From JALOLV01 sp046295175 (GTDB lineage Bacteria; Bacteroidota; Bacteroidia; Cytophagales; Spirosomataceae), in assembly GCA_046295175.1 (NCBI GenBank), contig JBKBNY010000018.1, forward strand, positions 1-64,000: a stretch of 64,000 bases of DNA. The letters are read 5' to 3'. Position 1 is the stretch's first letter. Each line of letters begins with the position of its first letter. Below the pieces are notes generated by a model. That model was not told the DNA's origin, did no database searches, and saw nothing but the letters and a program-made list of their open reading frames with translations. This document shows, piece by piece, positions 8,716 through 19,600 of this stretch. The position numbers and the translations under genes are program-made.

Positions 8716-10593
8716 TTAATATCCTGGGTTTTGCACCAGTTTATTGTTTCGGTTGATTTCATCACGACTAATCGGACGGAAATACATTTTATCGTTCCAT
8801 TTACGAGTTTCGTTTGATGTGTTATCAACGACGGTGTAAGTATAATCGTACTTGGTTTTATCGTGGCGATACGGCACATTAGGTGTTGCTCCCGCTTTGA
8901 GTCTGGCTTCGATATTAATAGATTTAATGCCTCTACCAACGGTCGTTGGAGCAATCAACCACCTGCGTGCATCATGATAGCGATGCTCTTCATACGCTAA
9001 TTCGATGCGTCTTTCGTTACGATAGCGGTCGCGGAGTGCAGTGCCGGATTCGGTAATGGCAGGCATACCAGACCTAAAACGTATTTTGTTCAACCAAGTA
9101 CGAGCCTCGTTTGCATCGCCTGTTTCGATACACGCTTCAACATAGTTTAGTACTGCCTCTGTGTAGCGTAAGAATGGCCATGGAATCACCTGAGCAGTCG
9201 AAAGGTTATCTGCTAAAGCTGGGTCTGGGTCAATAAACTTACGAGTATAGTAACCAGTACGGGTTCCGTTCCAGTTTTCGATAACCGATTCGCGAGTGTC
9301 AATTCCGTTGATTTTACCACCTCTACCGTTGTCATAATAACCAGTTTGAATCTGATTGGCAGGGTCTAAACCAGCCGAACTCGATGGTCTTGGTTTCCAA
9401 GGGGCACCATCATACATCACAGTTGCATAAAAACGTGGGTCACGGTTGCTGTAAGGGTCTGCTTTGTGAGCAGGATTATTCCAGTTGAACTTAGTTCCGT
9501 CCATCATTTCATAATCATCAACCAACTGCTGGATTGGCGTATTACCAGCCCAGTTATTGTAACCGTTCGGACCGTTGTTTACACCGTAGTGGATACCGCC
9601 AAGAGGCCAGTTATCTTCTTGTGTGTAAAGTGGGGTATGTGTACGTTGGAAAATCAATTCAACCGCAGCGGCAGGGTCACCGACTGCACTACGACCACCC
9701 AAAGCGATAGAGGCATAGTTGGCTCTTCCTTCGGTTGCACTCGCAGGAGCTGTAAGGTTAAGTTTGTAACCAGTGCCTGCATCTAAAACAGCTTTTGCGG
9801 CTGCTTTTGCGGCTTGCCAACGTGCTGCACGGTCGCCAGAGGTATAAGCAACAAGATTTACATTTTGACTACCACCGATTGCTGGAGCGGCTGCTCTCAA
9901 AGCATTTACATCGTGTAAATCACTGGCAGCATACAAGAGCATTCTCGATTTCAATGCCATAGCGGCAAGTTTTGAGGCACGTCCATCATTCATTTTTTTA
10001 CCATCCAAAAGCTGAGCAGCTTTGTCGAGGTCGGCAATGATAAACTTCACACACTCGTCGTAAGTATTACGAGCAATGGTGTAGTCTTCGTTGAGACCGT
10101 AAGACTTACTGATTAGAGGTACACCACCATAAAATCTCAATAATTGATGGTAGTAGTAAGCTCTCATAAAGTGAGCTTCTCCGAGAAGTTGGTCTTTTAA
10201 TGGTTGGTTATCGAAAGTTGCTTTTGGCAAGTTTTCGATTGCCACATTGGCTTGTCTGATAGCCAAATACATACGTCCCCATTCATAAGTAGGGCTTTGC
10301 CAGCCCAAGTTGCCTGGGGTCTCGCTACCTTCGGTAAATGTGTTTATATTACGTCCGGCGTGAGTAAACATGGCTTCGTCGGTTAGTGATGCAAGAGCCT
10401 GCTCTTCAAAACCGCCGTACCCAAGGTATGAATAAATATTAAATATAAATGCTTCTGAAAGAGCACCGTCAGACCAAGTGGCGGCACTCGAAATTTTATC
10501 GAGTGGTCTGGTGTTTAAGAATTCTTTATCACAAGAAATACCAAACATCATCACTGCCGCAATTAGCCCTATTGAAATTCTAAATCTTTTCAT
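8716..10593 (-). CDS. SusD/RagB family outer membrane lipoprotein (pair 1)
   Basis: A 625-residue surface lipoprotein that caps a SusC channel and captures the substrate. The lipobox is FGISC with Cys21. The N-terminus after it reads DKEFLNTRPLDKIS, typical of SusD. Helical TPR-like segments follow (GEAHFMRAYYYHQLLRFYGG, then VPLI), with a variable middle and the conserved end WPFLRYTEAVLNYVEACI, then ARTWLNKIRFRSGMP, YRNERRIELAYEEHRYHDAR, NKLVQNPGY. It starts 20 bases after its SusC gene. It is clearly paralogous to the SusD at 14758, sharing for example NGPNGYNNWAGNTPIQ and DDYEMMDGTKF. No glycoside hydrolase is adjacent, so the nutrient is unknown. Confidence 0.95.
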   Translation of the reverse strand: MKRFRISIGLIAAVMMFGISCDKEFLNTRPLDKISSAATWSDGALSEAFIFNIYSYLGYGGFEEQALASLTDEAMFTHAGRNINTFTEGSETPGNLGWQSPTYEWGRMYLAIRQANVAIENLPKATFDNQPLKDQLLGEAHFMRAYYYHQLLRFYGGVPLISKSYGLNEDYTIARNTYDECVKFIIADLDKAAQLLDGKKMNDGRASKLAAMALKSRMLLYAASDLHDVNALRAAAPAIGGSQNVNLVAYTSGDRAARWQAAKAAAKAVLDAGTGYKLNLTAPASATEGRANYASIALGGRSAVGDPAAAVELIFQRTHTPLYTQEDNWPLGGIHYGVNNGPNGYNNWAGNTPIQQLVDDYEMMDGTKFNWNNPAHKADPYSNRDPRFYATVMYDGAPWKPRPSSSAGLDPANQIQTGYYDNGRGGKINGIDTRESVIENWNGTRTGYYTRKFIDPDPALADNLSTAQVIPWPFLRYTEAVLNYVEACIETGDANEARTWLNKIRFRSGMPAITESGTALRDRYRNERRIELAYEEHRYHDARRWLIAPTTVGRGIKSINIEARLKAGATPNVPYRHDKTKYDYTYTVVDNTSNETRKWNDKMYFRPISRDEINRNNKLVQNPGY

Positions 10594-10613
10594 CGTTTTT
10601 CAATAATTCTTGT

Positions 10614-13600
10614 TTAAAATGATACAGTTAAACCAGTATTAATAACTCTTGATTGAGGGTAAACTACCCCACTGCCTGATTCTGACTCAGGGTCAAACAC
10701 CTTCATTTTAGCCAAAGTAAATACATTGAGACCGTTGACAAAAACTCTCGCGTTTCCTAACTTGATTCTATCGGTCAATTTAGCAGGGAGTGAGTATCCT
10801 AACTCAATGTTTTTAAGACGGATGTAATCTTTGCTAAATAGATAGTAAGTATTCATACCGTAGTTTCCACCTGTAAAATAGGTATCTCCTCTACTTGCCA
10901 AACGTGGGTGTACACTGCTTGGATTATCGATAGACCATCTGTTATCGTAGCTATATTTTAAGAAGTTACCAATATCGCCCGATTCAGTTTGGATACGTAA
11001 TAATGCACCCGCTGCACCTTGCAATAGCATGTTTAGGTCGAAGTTTTTGTAACGTAATTCAATCGTCGCACCAAAATTGAATGTAGGCGTGATGTTTTTA
11101 TCTAATCTCACTGCATCATCTGCATTGATTTTTCCATCACCATTTACATCCTCAAACTTCATATCGCCAGGCAATAAACGGCTTGTTACTGCACTGTAAT
11201 CTAAACGATTAGCATCAATTTCTGAGGCATCTTTGAAGACACCATCGTATTTGAATGCCAAATAAGCACCGATAGGTTTTCCTTCTTGGCGTTGGTAATC
11301 AGGAGCACCCGGTACCTCATCCATGAAAATTACTCTGTTTTTAGCATAACCACCATTGATACCTGCTCTAAACTGCAAGCCATTCAATGTAGGTTTGGCG
11401 TTGTACATAACATTAAATTCAAATCCGCTGTTATCAACTTTTCCGGCATTTACAGGAGGTAGCAATGAGCTAATACCCGACGATGCAGGAGTCGAACCAG
11501 TCTGTTGAATCAAGATTTGGTCTCTTCGGTTTTTGAAGTATTCGAGCGTGAAGTCAATCTTGTTTTTGAAGAGAGTTCCATCAAAACCTACGTTGAAGTT
11601 ATTGGCACGTTCCCACGTAAAGTTAGGGTTAGCAAGGGTTGTTTCGTTGAGAGTAGAAACCACTTGGCTATTGATTGGATACTCACCAAATCCATAAGTT
11701 GACAAGAAAGCATACTCTTGTAAGCGACCATTGTAAAATACTTGGTCATTACCCATTTGCCCAAAAGAAGCACGAAGTTTCAAGTAGTCAATCGCTGGTA
11801 CTTTAAAGAATGATTCGTTGGTGATGTTCCATCCAACAAGGATACCAGGGAAGAAACCAAAACGGCTATTTTCTGGGAAAATATAAGAACCATCGTATCT
11901 CCAGATACCTTCAACAAGGTATTTTTCTTTGAAGTTATACTGCACACGACCATAGTAACCCAATCTGGCTCTTTCGTATGCACTACCACCCGTATTTTGT
12001 TGAAGCGAACCACCCGCAAATAGCTGGTCAACCGCCGAAGAGATGTAATTTCTTCTGAACGCAAAGAAGCCTTCGCCTTTGAAAGTCTCTCTTGTTACAC
12101 CTACCAAAGCATTTAATGAATGGCTACCTACCGAATAATCGTAGTTGAGCATTGCAGTAAGGTTAGTGTTAAGGATAGAGCTATAAGACTGCGTTAGGCG
12201 TGGGTCTCTGAACGTTGAACGAACCGAACCTTCGAGTTTTGGCGTAACACCATCTGACTCAAAAGATTTTCTATCCCAGAAATAAAGCATCCACGGAGTT
12301 TGCCAAACTTTATTTGTACCAGAGTTTTTGTCGATAGCACCAGAGAGCGTCAACTTCAAGCCTTTTATCCAAGGGTTTGTAATATCAACCCCACCATTCG
12401 CCTGAACAAAGTCGGTTGGGTTATCAGTGTATCCTGTAGCATTTGTAGTAATAACTACTGGGTTCTGACCATTTTCAATATCAGGCCCTGGCTTACCATT
12501 TGGCCAAACTGCTGGCTCGGTAGGGCGGCCACGCATCAACATCCTGAAGATTGCACCAGCACTCTCAGTCGGGAAGCGACGTTGTTCACGACGAACCATA
12601 ATACCAACGTTGGCATTGATATACTGATTAATTTTTGCATCAAGATTTGTTCTGAAGTTAAACTGGCGGAAATTAGTCGCCGAGTTTTTGTAAATGGCAT
12701 CTTGGAATACATATCCCAAAGAAGTCATATACTTCACGTTTTCGGTACCACCCGAAAGTTGAAGGTTATGGCGTGACTGAGGAGCCCACTGACGAAACAC
12801 ATCAGCAAACCAATCAGTATCAGGGTATCCCCAAGGGTCATTGCCTGCTCCGTGTCTCTTGATAGCATCTGGACTATAGTTGGCGTTGATTGTAGAAATA
12901 CCCGGAGTTGGCGAGTCGTAAGTTCCTGTAGTACGGATGCTGTTCCATGCAGTTTGCCATTCAGCAGCAGGAATTGACTTATAAATCGGCAACTCATTCA
13001 TGATATTAGCATACTCGACAGCGTTCGACATTCTCGGAACAACTGCTGGCTGAGTCCATCCTGCGTTGTAATCGTATGTGATAGTTGGCTTACCAGTTTT
13101 ACCTCTCTTAGTAGTAATCAAGATAGCACCATTGGCCGCCCTTGCACCATAGATAGCTGCCGAGGCATCTTTAAGCACTGAGATAGATTCGATATCTCTT
13201 GGTGCCAAACGACCCAAACCACCATCACGGTCAGGAATCCCATCAATCACAATCAACGGGCTACTATTACCAAGAGTATTCACACCCCTGATTCGTAGTA
13301 ATGCTCCGTCGTAGCCTGGCTCACCACTTTGCTGAATAACCACCAAACCCGGAAGACGACCAGCCAATGAGTTGGTCATATCGACTGCTGGTGATTGGAT
13401 GAGTTTTTGTCCTTGAACTGCCGCAACAGCACCAGTTACAGTTACTTTTTTCTGAGTACCGTAACCCACAACAACCACTTCATTTAATGCTTTGGTATCT
13501 GGCTCAAGGCTTACATTGATAGTACTACGACCAGATACGGCCTCTTCTTTGCTTGCATAACCAATAAAGGTAAAAACGAGCGTAGCATTTTTGTCGGCTG

Positions 13601-13811
13601 CTACAGAATAGCTTCCGTCAACATCCGACACAGCACCTGTGTTTGTACCTTTAACCAATACGCTTACACCTGGTAGTGGCTGCCCTTTTTCATCAGAAAT
13701 TTTTCCTTTGATACTCTGGGCGATTGCATTTGTAAAAACTGCAAAAACGAATATCAACAAAAGTAGGGTGAACCTCCGATTGCGATAATTCGAATGGGTA
13801 GAATGAATCAT
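10614..13811 (-). CDS. SusC/RagA family TonB-linked outer membrane protein (pair 1)
   Basis: A 1065-residue outer membrane import channel. After a signal peptide (about 1-32, TNAIAQ) comes a carboxypeptidase-like domain (GKISDEKGQPLPGVSVLVKG), the TonB box region (LNEVVVVGYGTQKK), and the plug with the SusC signatures GYDGALLRIRGVNTL, PLIVIDGIPDRDGG, ISVLKDASAAIYGARAANG and ILITTKRGK. The barrel ends with the aromatic strand RVINTGLTVSF. It makes an operon with the downstream SusD. A long upstream region (13812-14757) holds the control elements. It is a paralogue of the SusC at 16626. Confidence 0.95.
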   Translation of the reverse strand: MIHSTHSNYRNRRFTLLLLIFVFAVFTNAIAQSIKGKISDEKGQPLPGVSVLVKGTNTGAVSDVDGSYSVAADKNATLVFTFIGYASKEEAVSGRSTINVSLEPDTKALNEVVVVGYGTQKKVTVTGAVAAVQGQKLIQSPAVDMTNSLAGRLPGLVVIQQSGEPGYDGALLRIRGVNTLGNSSPLIVIDGIPDRDGGLGRLAPRDIESISVLKDASAAIYGARAANGAILITTKRGKTGKPTITYDYNAGWTQPAVVPRMSNAVEYANIMNELPIYKSIPAAEWQTAWNSIRTTGTYDSPTPGISTINANYSPDAIKRHGAGNDPWGYPDTDWFADVFRQWAPQSRHNLQLSGGTENVKYMTSLGYVFQDAIYKNSATNFRQFNFRTNLDAKINQYINANVGIMVRREQRRFPTESAGAIFRMLMRGRPTEPAVWPNGKPGPDIENGQNPVVITTNATGYTDNPTDFVQANGGVDITNPWIKGLKLTLSGAIDKNSGTNKVWQTPWMLYFWDRKSFESDGVTPKLEGSVRSTFRDPRLTQSYSSILNTNLTAMLNYDYSVGSHSLNALVGVTRETFKGEGFFAFRRNYISSAVDQLFAGGSLQQNTGGSAYERARLGYYGRVQYNFKEKYLVEGIWRYDGSYIFPENSRFGFFPGILVGWNITNESFFKVPAIDYLKLRASFGQMGNDQVFYNGRLQEYAFLSTYGFGEYPINSQVVSTLNETTLANPNFTWERANNFNVGFDGTLFKNKIDFTLEYFKNRRDQILIQQTGSTPASSGISSLLPPVNAGKVDNSGFEFNVMYNAKPTLNGLQFRAGINGGYAKNRVIFMDEVPGAPDYQRQEGKPIGAYLAFKYDGVFKDASEIDANRLDYSAVTSRLLPGDMKFEDVNGDGKINADDAVRLDKNITPTFNFGATIELRYKNFDLNMLLQGAAGALLRIQTESGDIGNFLKYSYDNRWSIDNPSSVHPRLASRGDTYFTGGNYGMNTYYLFSKDYIRLKNIELGYSLPAKLTDRIKLGNARVFVNGLNVFTLAKMKVFDPESESGSGVVYPQSRVINTGLTVSF

Positions 13812-14054
13812 AGTTTTAGTTTAAATAGTTTTGTAACATTAAAATAAGTTAGGTTAACTTAAAATAGAAAAGTGAAAACCCTCTCTAATCTACACGCAGA
13901 CAATCAATTGCTATTAAAAATTATGGCAATAAAACCTGACATTCACTTTGGTTAAAGTAAAGCAGCATGAACACACAGTACAATAGAAAACAATTTAATA
14001 TTCTTCAAAAATAAATTTGATTATAAAACTATTCTTATAAATATTAGTAATATT

Positions 14055-14082
14055 TTGGCTTAAATACATGATTTTAAGCCAA
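14055..14082. promoter_or_regulatory. 10-bp inverted repeat upstream of SusC pair 1
   Basis: Perfect arms TTGGCTTAAA and TTTAAGCCAA around eight bases, ending 18 bases from the palindrome at 14101. It has no T-tract and lies about 245 bases upstream of SusC, so a protein-binding site is more likely than a terminator. Confidence 0.4.
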
Positions 14083-14100
14083 TAGTTTTAACAATCTTGA

Positions 14101-14116
14101 GTGCAAACATTTGCAC
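14101..14116. promoter_or_regulatory. LacI-type operator-like palindrome, copy 1
   Basis: GTGCAAACATTTGCAC is a perfect palindrome apart from its two central bases. It resembles operators of LacI/GalR-family regulators (core GCAAACGTTTGC). The core TGCAAACATTTGCACAA recurs upstream of the second SusC at 20255, which argues for a common regulator. No LacI gene is in the window. Confidence 0.5.
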
Positions 14117-14618
14117 AAAATAACAATCTGTCTAATGACTTTTGTGGTGTATTGATGAATTTGTAGTAGAGACGAAATCCGTATAGTGTATAGGTGATAT
14201 TTGGGTTCATTAGGTTAAATAAAATCAGTTTTGAAGGTATTTCTGAATATTTGTACAATTATAATAAATTAATTTTTTAAAATAATTTAAGTGCAATTTT
14301 TTTAAAAAATAATTCAATAATCTACCTTTTTTTTTTCTGGTTTTGATAGGATATTGATAAATTTCGAATTAGCAATCCTATTAGGTATTATGTCTGTAGA
14401 AGTGAAAAAAGTATTTACAAGCTATGACGTGAATTAACAGTATCTTGGCTTTTCGATAAATTACCTCTAAATAGTCGTTCTTCAGTTTTTGGTGTTACAC
14501 CAGCTAAGATTTGCAGTAGAGTGAATTTTTCTGTTTTCGAGTCTCGTTCCCTTCGTAGGAAGTAGGATTGAGAGGGCGAGGTGTCAGCGGTAACTTAGTT
14601 TACAATGTGCTAATTTTA

Positions 14619-14680
14619 TTTCAAAAAAGATGATTTTTCCTTCTTTGGGGTACATGTACTCTTAGAAAAGTTTGATAAAT
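14619..14680. repeat. Intergenic repeat, copy 2 (partner at 5348)
   Basis: Shares TTCAAAAAAGAT, TTTTCCTTCTTTGG and CTTAGAAAAGTT, in the same order and spacing, with 5348-5409. It sits just downstream of the SusD pair 2 terminator in the direction of transcription. Confidence 0.55.
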
Positions 14681-14694
14681 GGATAAAATAATCG

Positions 14695-14732
14695 AAAAAA
14701 AAATCTACCTCTAAATCAGAGGTAGATTTTAT
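14695..14732 (-). terminator. Terminator of the second SusC-SusD operon
   Basis: Hairpin AAATCTACCTC / GAGGTAGATTT with A- and T-rich tails, 26 bases beyond the SusD stop codon. The stem is nearly the same as that at 8658. Confidence 0.8.
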
Positions 14733-14757
14733 AAAAATGAAACAAAAACTATTTAAA

Positions 14758-16614
14758 TTAATATCCTGGATTCTGAATCAGTTTATTATTACGGTTCATT
14801 TCATCGCGATGAATCGGCAAGAAATAAATCTTATCATCCCAGTTACGATTCTCTTTACCTGGGTCAATCTTACCCACTGTATATGAATAATCATAATTAG
14901 CTGGGTCATACTTGTAGATAGATACATTCTTACCTGCTTTGAGTGTACCTTTCACAACAATAATGCTGGCTTTGCGGCCGAGTGTTGTAGGTGCAATCAT
15001 CCATCGACGTGCATCATGATAGCGTTGCTCTTCAAATACCATTTCAATACGGCGTTCGTTGCGATAACGCTGACGTAGAGCATCACCCGTTTCGGTAATG
15101 GCTGGCATACCTGAGCGGAAACGGATTTGATTCAACCATCTCTTAGCTTCGTTGTCTTCGCCTAATTCGATACAAGCCTCAACATAGTTCAAGATGGCTT
15201 CGGTATAGCGTAAAAACGGCCAAGGAATTTGTTGCCAAGAGTTTTGGTCAACAATCGCAGGGTTCGGGTCTGTAAACTTACGCATGTAGTAGCCAGTGTA
15301 GCTACCATTCCAGTCTTCGATGCTACTCTTACGAGTATCTAAACCAAAGTGGGTTCTTTTAGTACCACCCGAAACAACCTCGTATTCACCAGTTTGGATT
15401 TGGTTGGCTGGGTCGAGAGGTGCAGCACTTGCCGAGCGTGGTTTCCAAGGTGAGCCTTCGTACAAGATACTCGATTTCATACGTGGGTCACGGTTTTCGT
15501 AAGGAGCTTTTGCGTGTTCTGGCTTGCTCCAATCGAATTTCGTACCGTCCATCATTTCGTAGTCATCAATCAACTCTTGAATTGGTGTATTACCAGCCCA
15601 GTTATTATAGCCATTTGGTCCGTTAAAAAGTCCAACACGGCCACCGTTTTCGTTTTTACTTTGGATGAAGAAACGTCCGAAGATGATTTCGTTCTGTCCA
15701 CCATTTCTACCCAAAGATTGGTTGATGTAATTGGTAGATGCTTGGTCTGCCGATACTGGGGCAGTAAGACCCAACTGAAAACCTAATCCTGGTAAGTCTA
15801 AAACTGCTTTTGCGGCAGCTTTTGCCTTTTGCCAACGTTCAGCACGGTTTCCGCTAACAAAACCTAACAATTCTGGCTTTGCATAAGATGCCATTGCTTT
15901 AGACTTCACTCTTGCAGTTGGTACATCATACAAATCGCTGGCAGCATAAATCAACAAACGCGATTTTAGAGCCAAAGATGCTGCTTTTGTTGCACGGCCT
16001 TTCTGTAGAGACTTGCCATCAAGCAATGCTGCTGCTTCGTCAAGGTCTTTTACGATAAAATTAAGACATTCCTCGAATGTGTTACGAGCTGTCAAGAAAT
16101 CTGAATCTGTTAAAGCAAATGGCTTATTTACAATCGGCACACCACCATAGTAGCGAAGTAATTGGTGATAATAATAAGCTCTCATAAACTTTGCTTCGCC
16201 TTTCAAGCGGTCAACGATGTTGTTTGTATTCGGAAACTGAGGCGATTCGAGGTTTTTGAGTGCGAGATTACACGCTCTAATACGAGAATACATATTTACC
16301 CAGCTCAATGTACCGTTAATCCAGCCTGGGTCGGCAGGGTTAATACGGCCTTCGGTATGAGTTGTAATATTTCTTCCGGGGTGAGTAAAGATGGTTTCAT
16401 CGGTCAATGATGCGAGCATTTGCTCATCAAAACCACCATTTCCTAAACCACCATATAACTCACTTACAAATGCTTCGGCCAAGGAGGCATCAGTCCAAAC
16501 TACACTCTCCGATAATTGGTCAAGGGGTTTGGTATCTACAAAGTCATCATTACAACTAATCACAAAAAATGAAGCTGTAACCAACGACAAAACTATTTTT
16601 TTATACACTTTCAT
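14758..16614 (-). CDS. SusD/RagB family outer membrane lipoprotein (pair 2)
   Basis: A 618-residue surface lipoprotein with lipobox FVISC (Cys21) and the start NDDFVDTKPLDQLS. It has the family features GEAKFMRAYYYHQLLRYYGG, WPFLRYTEAILNYVEACI, KRWLNQIRFRSGMP, YRNERRIEMVFEEQRYHDAR and the end NKLIQNPGY. It lies 11 bases after SusC. Compared with the paralogue at 8716 the N- and C-terminal parts and the NNWAGNTPIQ segment are conserved, while the middle (about residues 260-320) differs most. That may reflect a different ligand. Confidence 0.95.
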   Translation of the reverse strand: MKVYKKIVLSLVTASFFVISCNDDFVDTKPLDQLSESVVWTDASLAEAFVSELYGGLGNGGFDEQMLASLTDETIFTHPGRNITTHTEGRINPADPGWINGTLSWVNMYSRIRACNLALKNLESPQFPNTNNIVDRLKGEAKFMRAYYYHQLLRYYGGVPIVNKPFALTDSDFLTARNTFEECLNFIVKDLDEAAALLDGKSLQKGRATKAASLALKSRLLIYAASDLYDVPTARVKSKAMASYAKPELLGFVSGNRAERWQKAKAAAKAVLDLPGLGFQLGLTAPVSADQASTNYINQSLGRNGGQNEIIFGRFFIQSKNENGGRVGLFNGPNGYNNWAGNTPIQELIDDYEMMDGTKFDWSKPEHAKAPYENRDPRMKSSILYEGSPWKPRSASAAPLDPANQIQTGEYEVVSGGTKRTHFGLDTRKSSIEDWNGSYTGYYMRKFTDPNPAIVDQNSWQQIPWPFLRYTEAILNYVEACIELGEDNEAKRWLNQIRFRSGMPAITETGDALRQRYRNERRIEMVFEEQRYHDARRWMIAPTTLGRKASIIVVKGTLKAGKNVSIYKYDPANYDYSYTVGKIDPGKENRNWDDKIYFLPIHRDEMNRNNKLIQNPGY

Positions 16615-16625
16615 TTTTCTAATTA

Positions 16626-19600
16626 TTAAAATTTAACGTTTAAGCCTAAATTCAAAACTCTTGATTGAGGATAGTACTGACCAGTTGTACTTGCAGTTTC
16701 TGGGTCAAATACTTTCAGTTTGTCAACTGTAAACAAGTTGACACCGCTTGCGTAAATTCTCATGCTGCTAAAGCCAATTTTTTTACCAAGAGTTTCTGGA
16801 ATTGTATAGCCTAATTCAAAGTTTTTCAAACGTACATAATCAGAGCTTCTTAACCAGTAAGTGTTGTTGTTAGAATAATACTGGTCAGAGCGGTTTGCAA
16901 TACGTGGGTGAACATCGCTCGGATTGTCGATTGTCCAACGGTTTTCGTAAATATCGAGCAAATAGTTACCGATATTACCCATTTCGCCAGCACTTACGTA
17001 CTGTTTTGCACCAGCAGCACCTTGAATCAAGACTGTCAAATCAAAGTTTTTGTACTGACCACCCAAATTGATACCACCTTGGAACAACGGAAGCGTAGTG
17101 TTATCGGTTCTTACCATGTCGTCTGGTGTAATTTTACCATCTCCATTGTAATCTTTGTACTTCATATCGCCAGGGCGGAGTTCTTTCACAATAGCCGAGT
17201 AGTCGATTCCACGAGCATCAATAGCTGCTTGGTCTTTGAATACGCCATCGTATATGTAAGCCATAAATGTATTCATCGGACGGCCAGTAGTACGTTGCCA
17301 TTCTGGAGCACCCGGTGCTTCATCCCAGAAATCAATTCTGTTTTTGGCATAACCACCGTTTACACTGATATTATATTTGAAATCGCCCGATTGTCCACGG
17401 TATCCAATGTTAAAGTCAAAACCACGGTTTGATACCTCTCCGATGTTTTGTGCAGGAAGTGTAATACCCGTCGATTGCGGTACAGAAGCGTTTTTGAACC
17501 AAAGGATTTTAGAACGCTTATTGTAGAAATAATCAAATTCAAAGCTTATTCTACTATTGAACAATTGTCCTTCTAAACCGATATTCGAGTTTGAGGCAAC
17601 TTCCCAAGTGATGTTTTCGTTTGGAAGACGAGTCTCAAACAATGTTTTTTGCTCGGCATCTCCCAAAATATAACTGCGGAAACCATAAGTTGACAAATAC
17701 TGATACGTAGCCGGAGTCGAAGAGTTAGGAAGGTTTACTTGGTCGTTTCCGAGTTGTCCCCACGAACCTCTCAATTTCAAGAAATTGATAAATGAAAGAG
17801 GCTTCATGAATGATTCTTCAGACATTACCCAACCTGCCATTACACCTGGGAAGAAACCGTATCGGGTTGCTTTCGGGAAACGGTCAGAGCCATCGTATCT
17901 CCACAAGAATTCAACCAAATATTTTTCTTTGAGGTTGTACGCCACACGACCAAAGTAGTTGATACGTGCGGTTTCAAAACCACCACCACCGTTGTTACGC
18001 TCTAAGTCTCCACCGGCAAACATTTGGTCGAGAGCTGGCGAAATAAAATATCTACGGAAGGCATTTAAGTTATTTCCTTCAATTGTTTCTCTGTTTGTAC
18101 CTGCCAAAATAGTCAAGCCATGTGCACCAAATGTACGCTCATAAGTGGCAACTCCACCCAATAAGATATTCAATTGGTCGTCGTAAGATTGGTTTAAGTT
18201 TGGTTCGGCAGGTCCACGCTTACTTGCCACTAACTTAGGAGTACCATCGGCTTCAAATCCTGAGCCTTGTTGGTAAAGCGTCCACGGAATTTGCCATAAT
18301 TTTCTGCTACCAATTCTCTTATCAATTGCGGCTGTTCCTGTAAATTTCAGACCTTTTACCCACGGAATCTGAATATCTAAAGCTCCGTTTGTCTGGAAAT
18401 AATCTTGTTTCTGACGGTCGTATCCCGATAAGTCAGTTGTGATTACAACTGGGTTTTCACCGTTCTCGATGTCAGGACCAGGCAAGCCATTCGGCCAGTA
18501 GGCTTGTTGCTGTGGTTTACCACGCATTTGCATTCTGAAAATTGCCGCTGCCGAACGAGTCGGATAGTTACGTGCTTCTTCACGACCTAAAAGGCCTACA
18601 TTCAAATTGATGTATTTATTAATTTTAGCATCTAAATTTAAACGGATGTCGTACTGTTGATAAGCCGTTGCTGAGTTTTTGTAGTAACCGTCTTGGTTTT
18701 GATAACCAATTGATGCTAAGTATTTTACGTTTTCTGTTCCGCCCGAAACTTGCAAATTATGTTGAGTTTGTGGCGACCAAGGCTTCAATGTTGCTTTATA
18801 CCAATCAGTATTCGGGTATAACCAAGGGTCTGAGCCATCAGAGTATTTCTGAATATCTGTTGGTGAGAATGGAGCCTTTCTGATTGTACCGTTCGGACGA
18901 GTGAATGAACCAGTCGATTTATAAGCAGCATTGGCAGCAGCCCATTCGCTAACTGGTAAACCATAAATATCAAGGTCATTGAGCATACTCACGTACTGAG
19001 CCGCATTAGCCAATTTAGGGATTACCGTTGGCTGAGAAAAACCTTGATTTGCCGAATACGACACCTGCGGTTTGCCAGACTTACCACGCTTAGTGGTAAT
19101 CAAGATTACACCGTTTGCCGCACGAGAACCATAAATTGCAGCCGATGCATCTTTCAAAACTGATACACTTTCGATGTCATTTGGGTTGATACGGTCAAGA
19201 CCACCCGCACGGTTCGGGATACCATCTACTACAATAAGGGCATCACCATTATTAAGTGTATTGGAACCACGAATACGGATTGCCGAACCATCGGCCCCAG
19301 GCTCACCACTACGGTTTACGGCCACAACCCCAGCCATACGACCAGCGATTGAGTTACTCAAGTTTACCGTTGGCGATTTGATTAACTCTGAGCCTTTTAC
19401 TGATACAACAGACCCAGTTACAGTTTCTTTTTTCTGTACACCATAACCCACCACAACGACTTCATTGAGAGATTTTGTGTCGGTTTCTAAGCTAACATCA
19501 ATAACTGAGCGTCCACCAATGGCTACTTCTTTGGTTGTATAGCCTATGTATGTAAACACGAGAGTAGCATTTTTGTCGGCTGTTAACGAGTAGTTACCAT

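Larger units (their letters stand above)
13812..14757. promoter_or_regulatory. 946-base control region upstream of SusC pair 1
   Basis: No coding frame. On the minus strand TATTTTTG at 14013-14006 is a possible -7 promoter element for SusC, giving a leader of nearly 190 bases, but I see no matching -33 TTTG. Further up are a 10-bp-arm inverted repeat (14055-14082), a LacI-like palindrome (14101-14116), long A/T tracts (14230-14340), then the repeat at 14619 and the terminator of the next operon at 14695. Several blocks resemble those in the 19794-20688 region, as expected if operon and control region were duplicated together. Confidence 0.5.

Noticed and set aside
12300..12776. 158-codon plus-strand frame inside SusC pair 1
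   Set aside because: Antisense to the SusC barrel, rich in Cys, Trp and Arg as typical for shadows.
16908..17432. 174-codon plus-strand frame inside SusC pair 2
   Set aside because: Antisense to conserved SusC sequence and without features.
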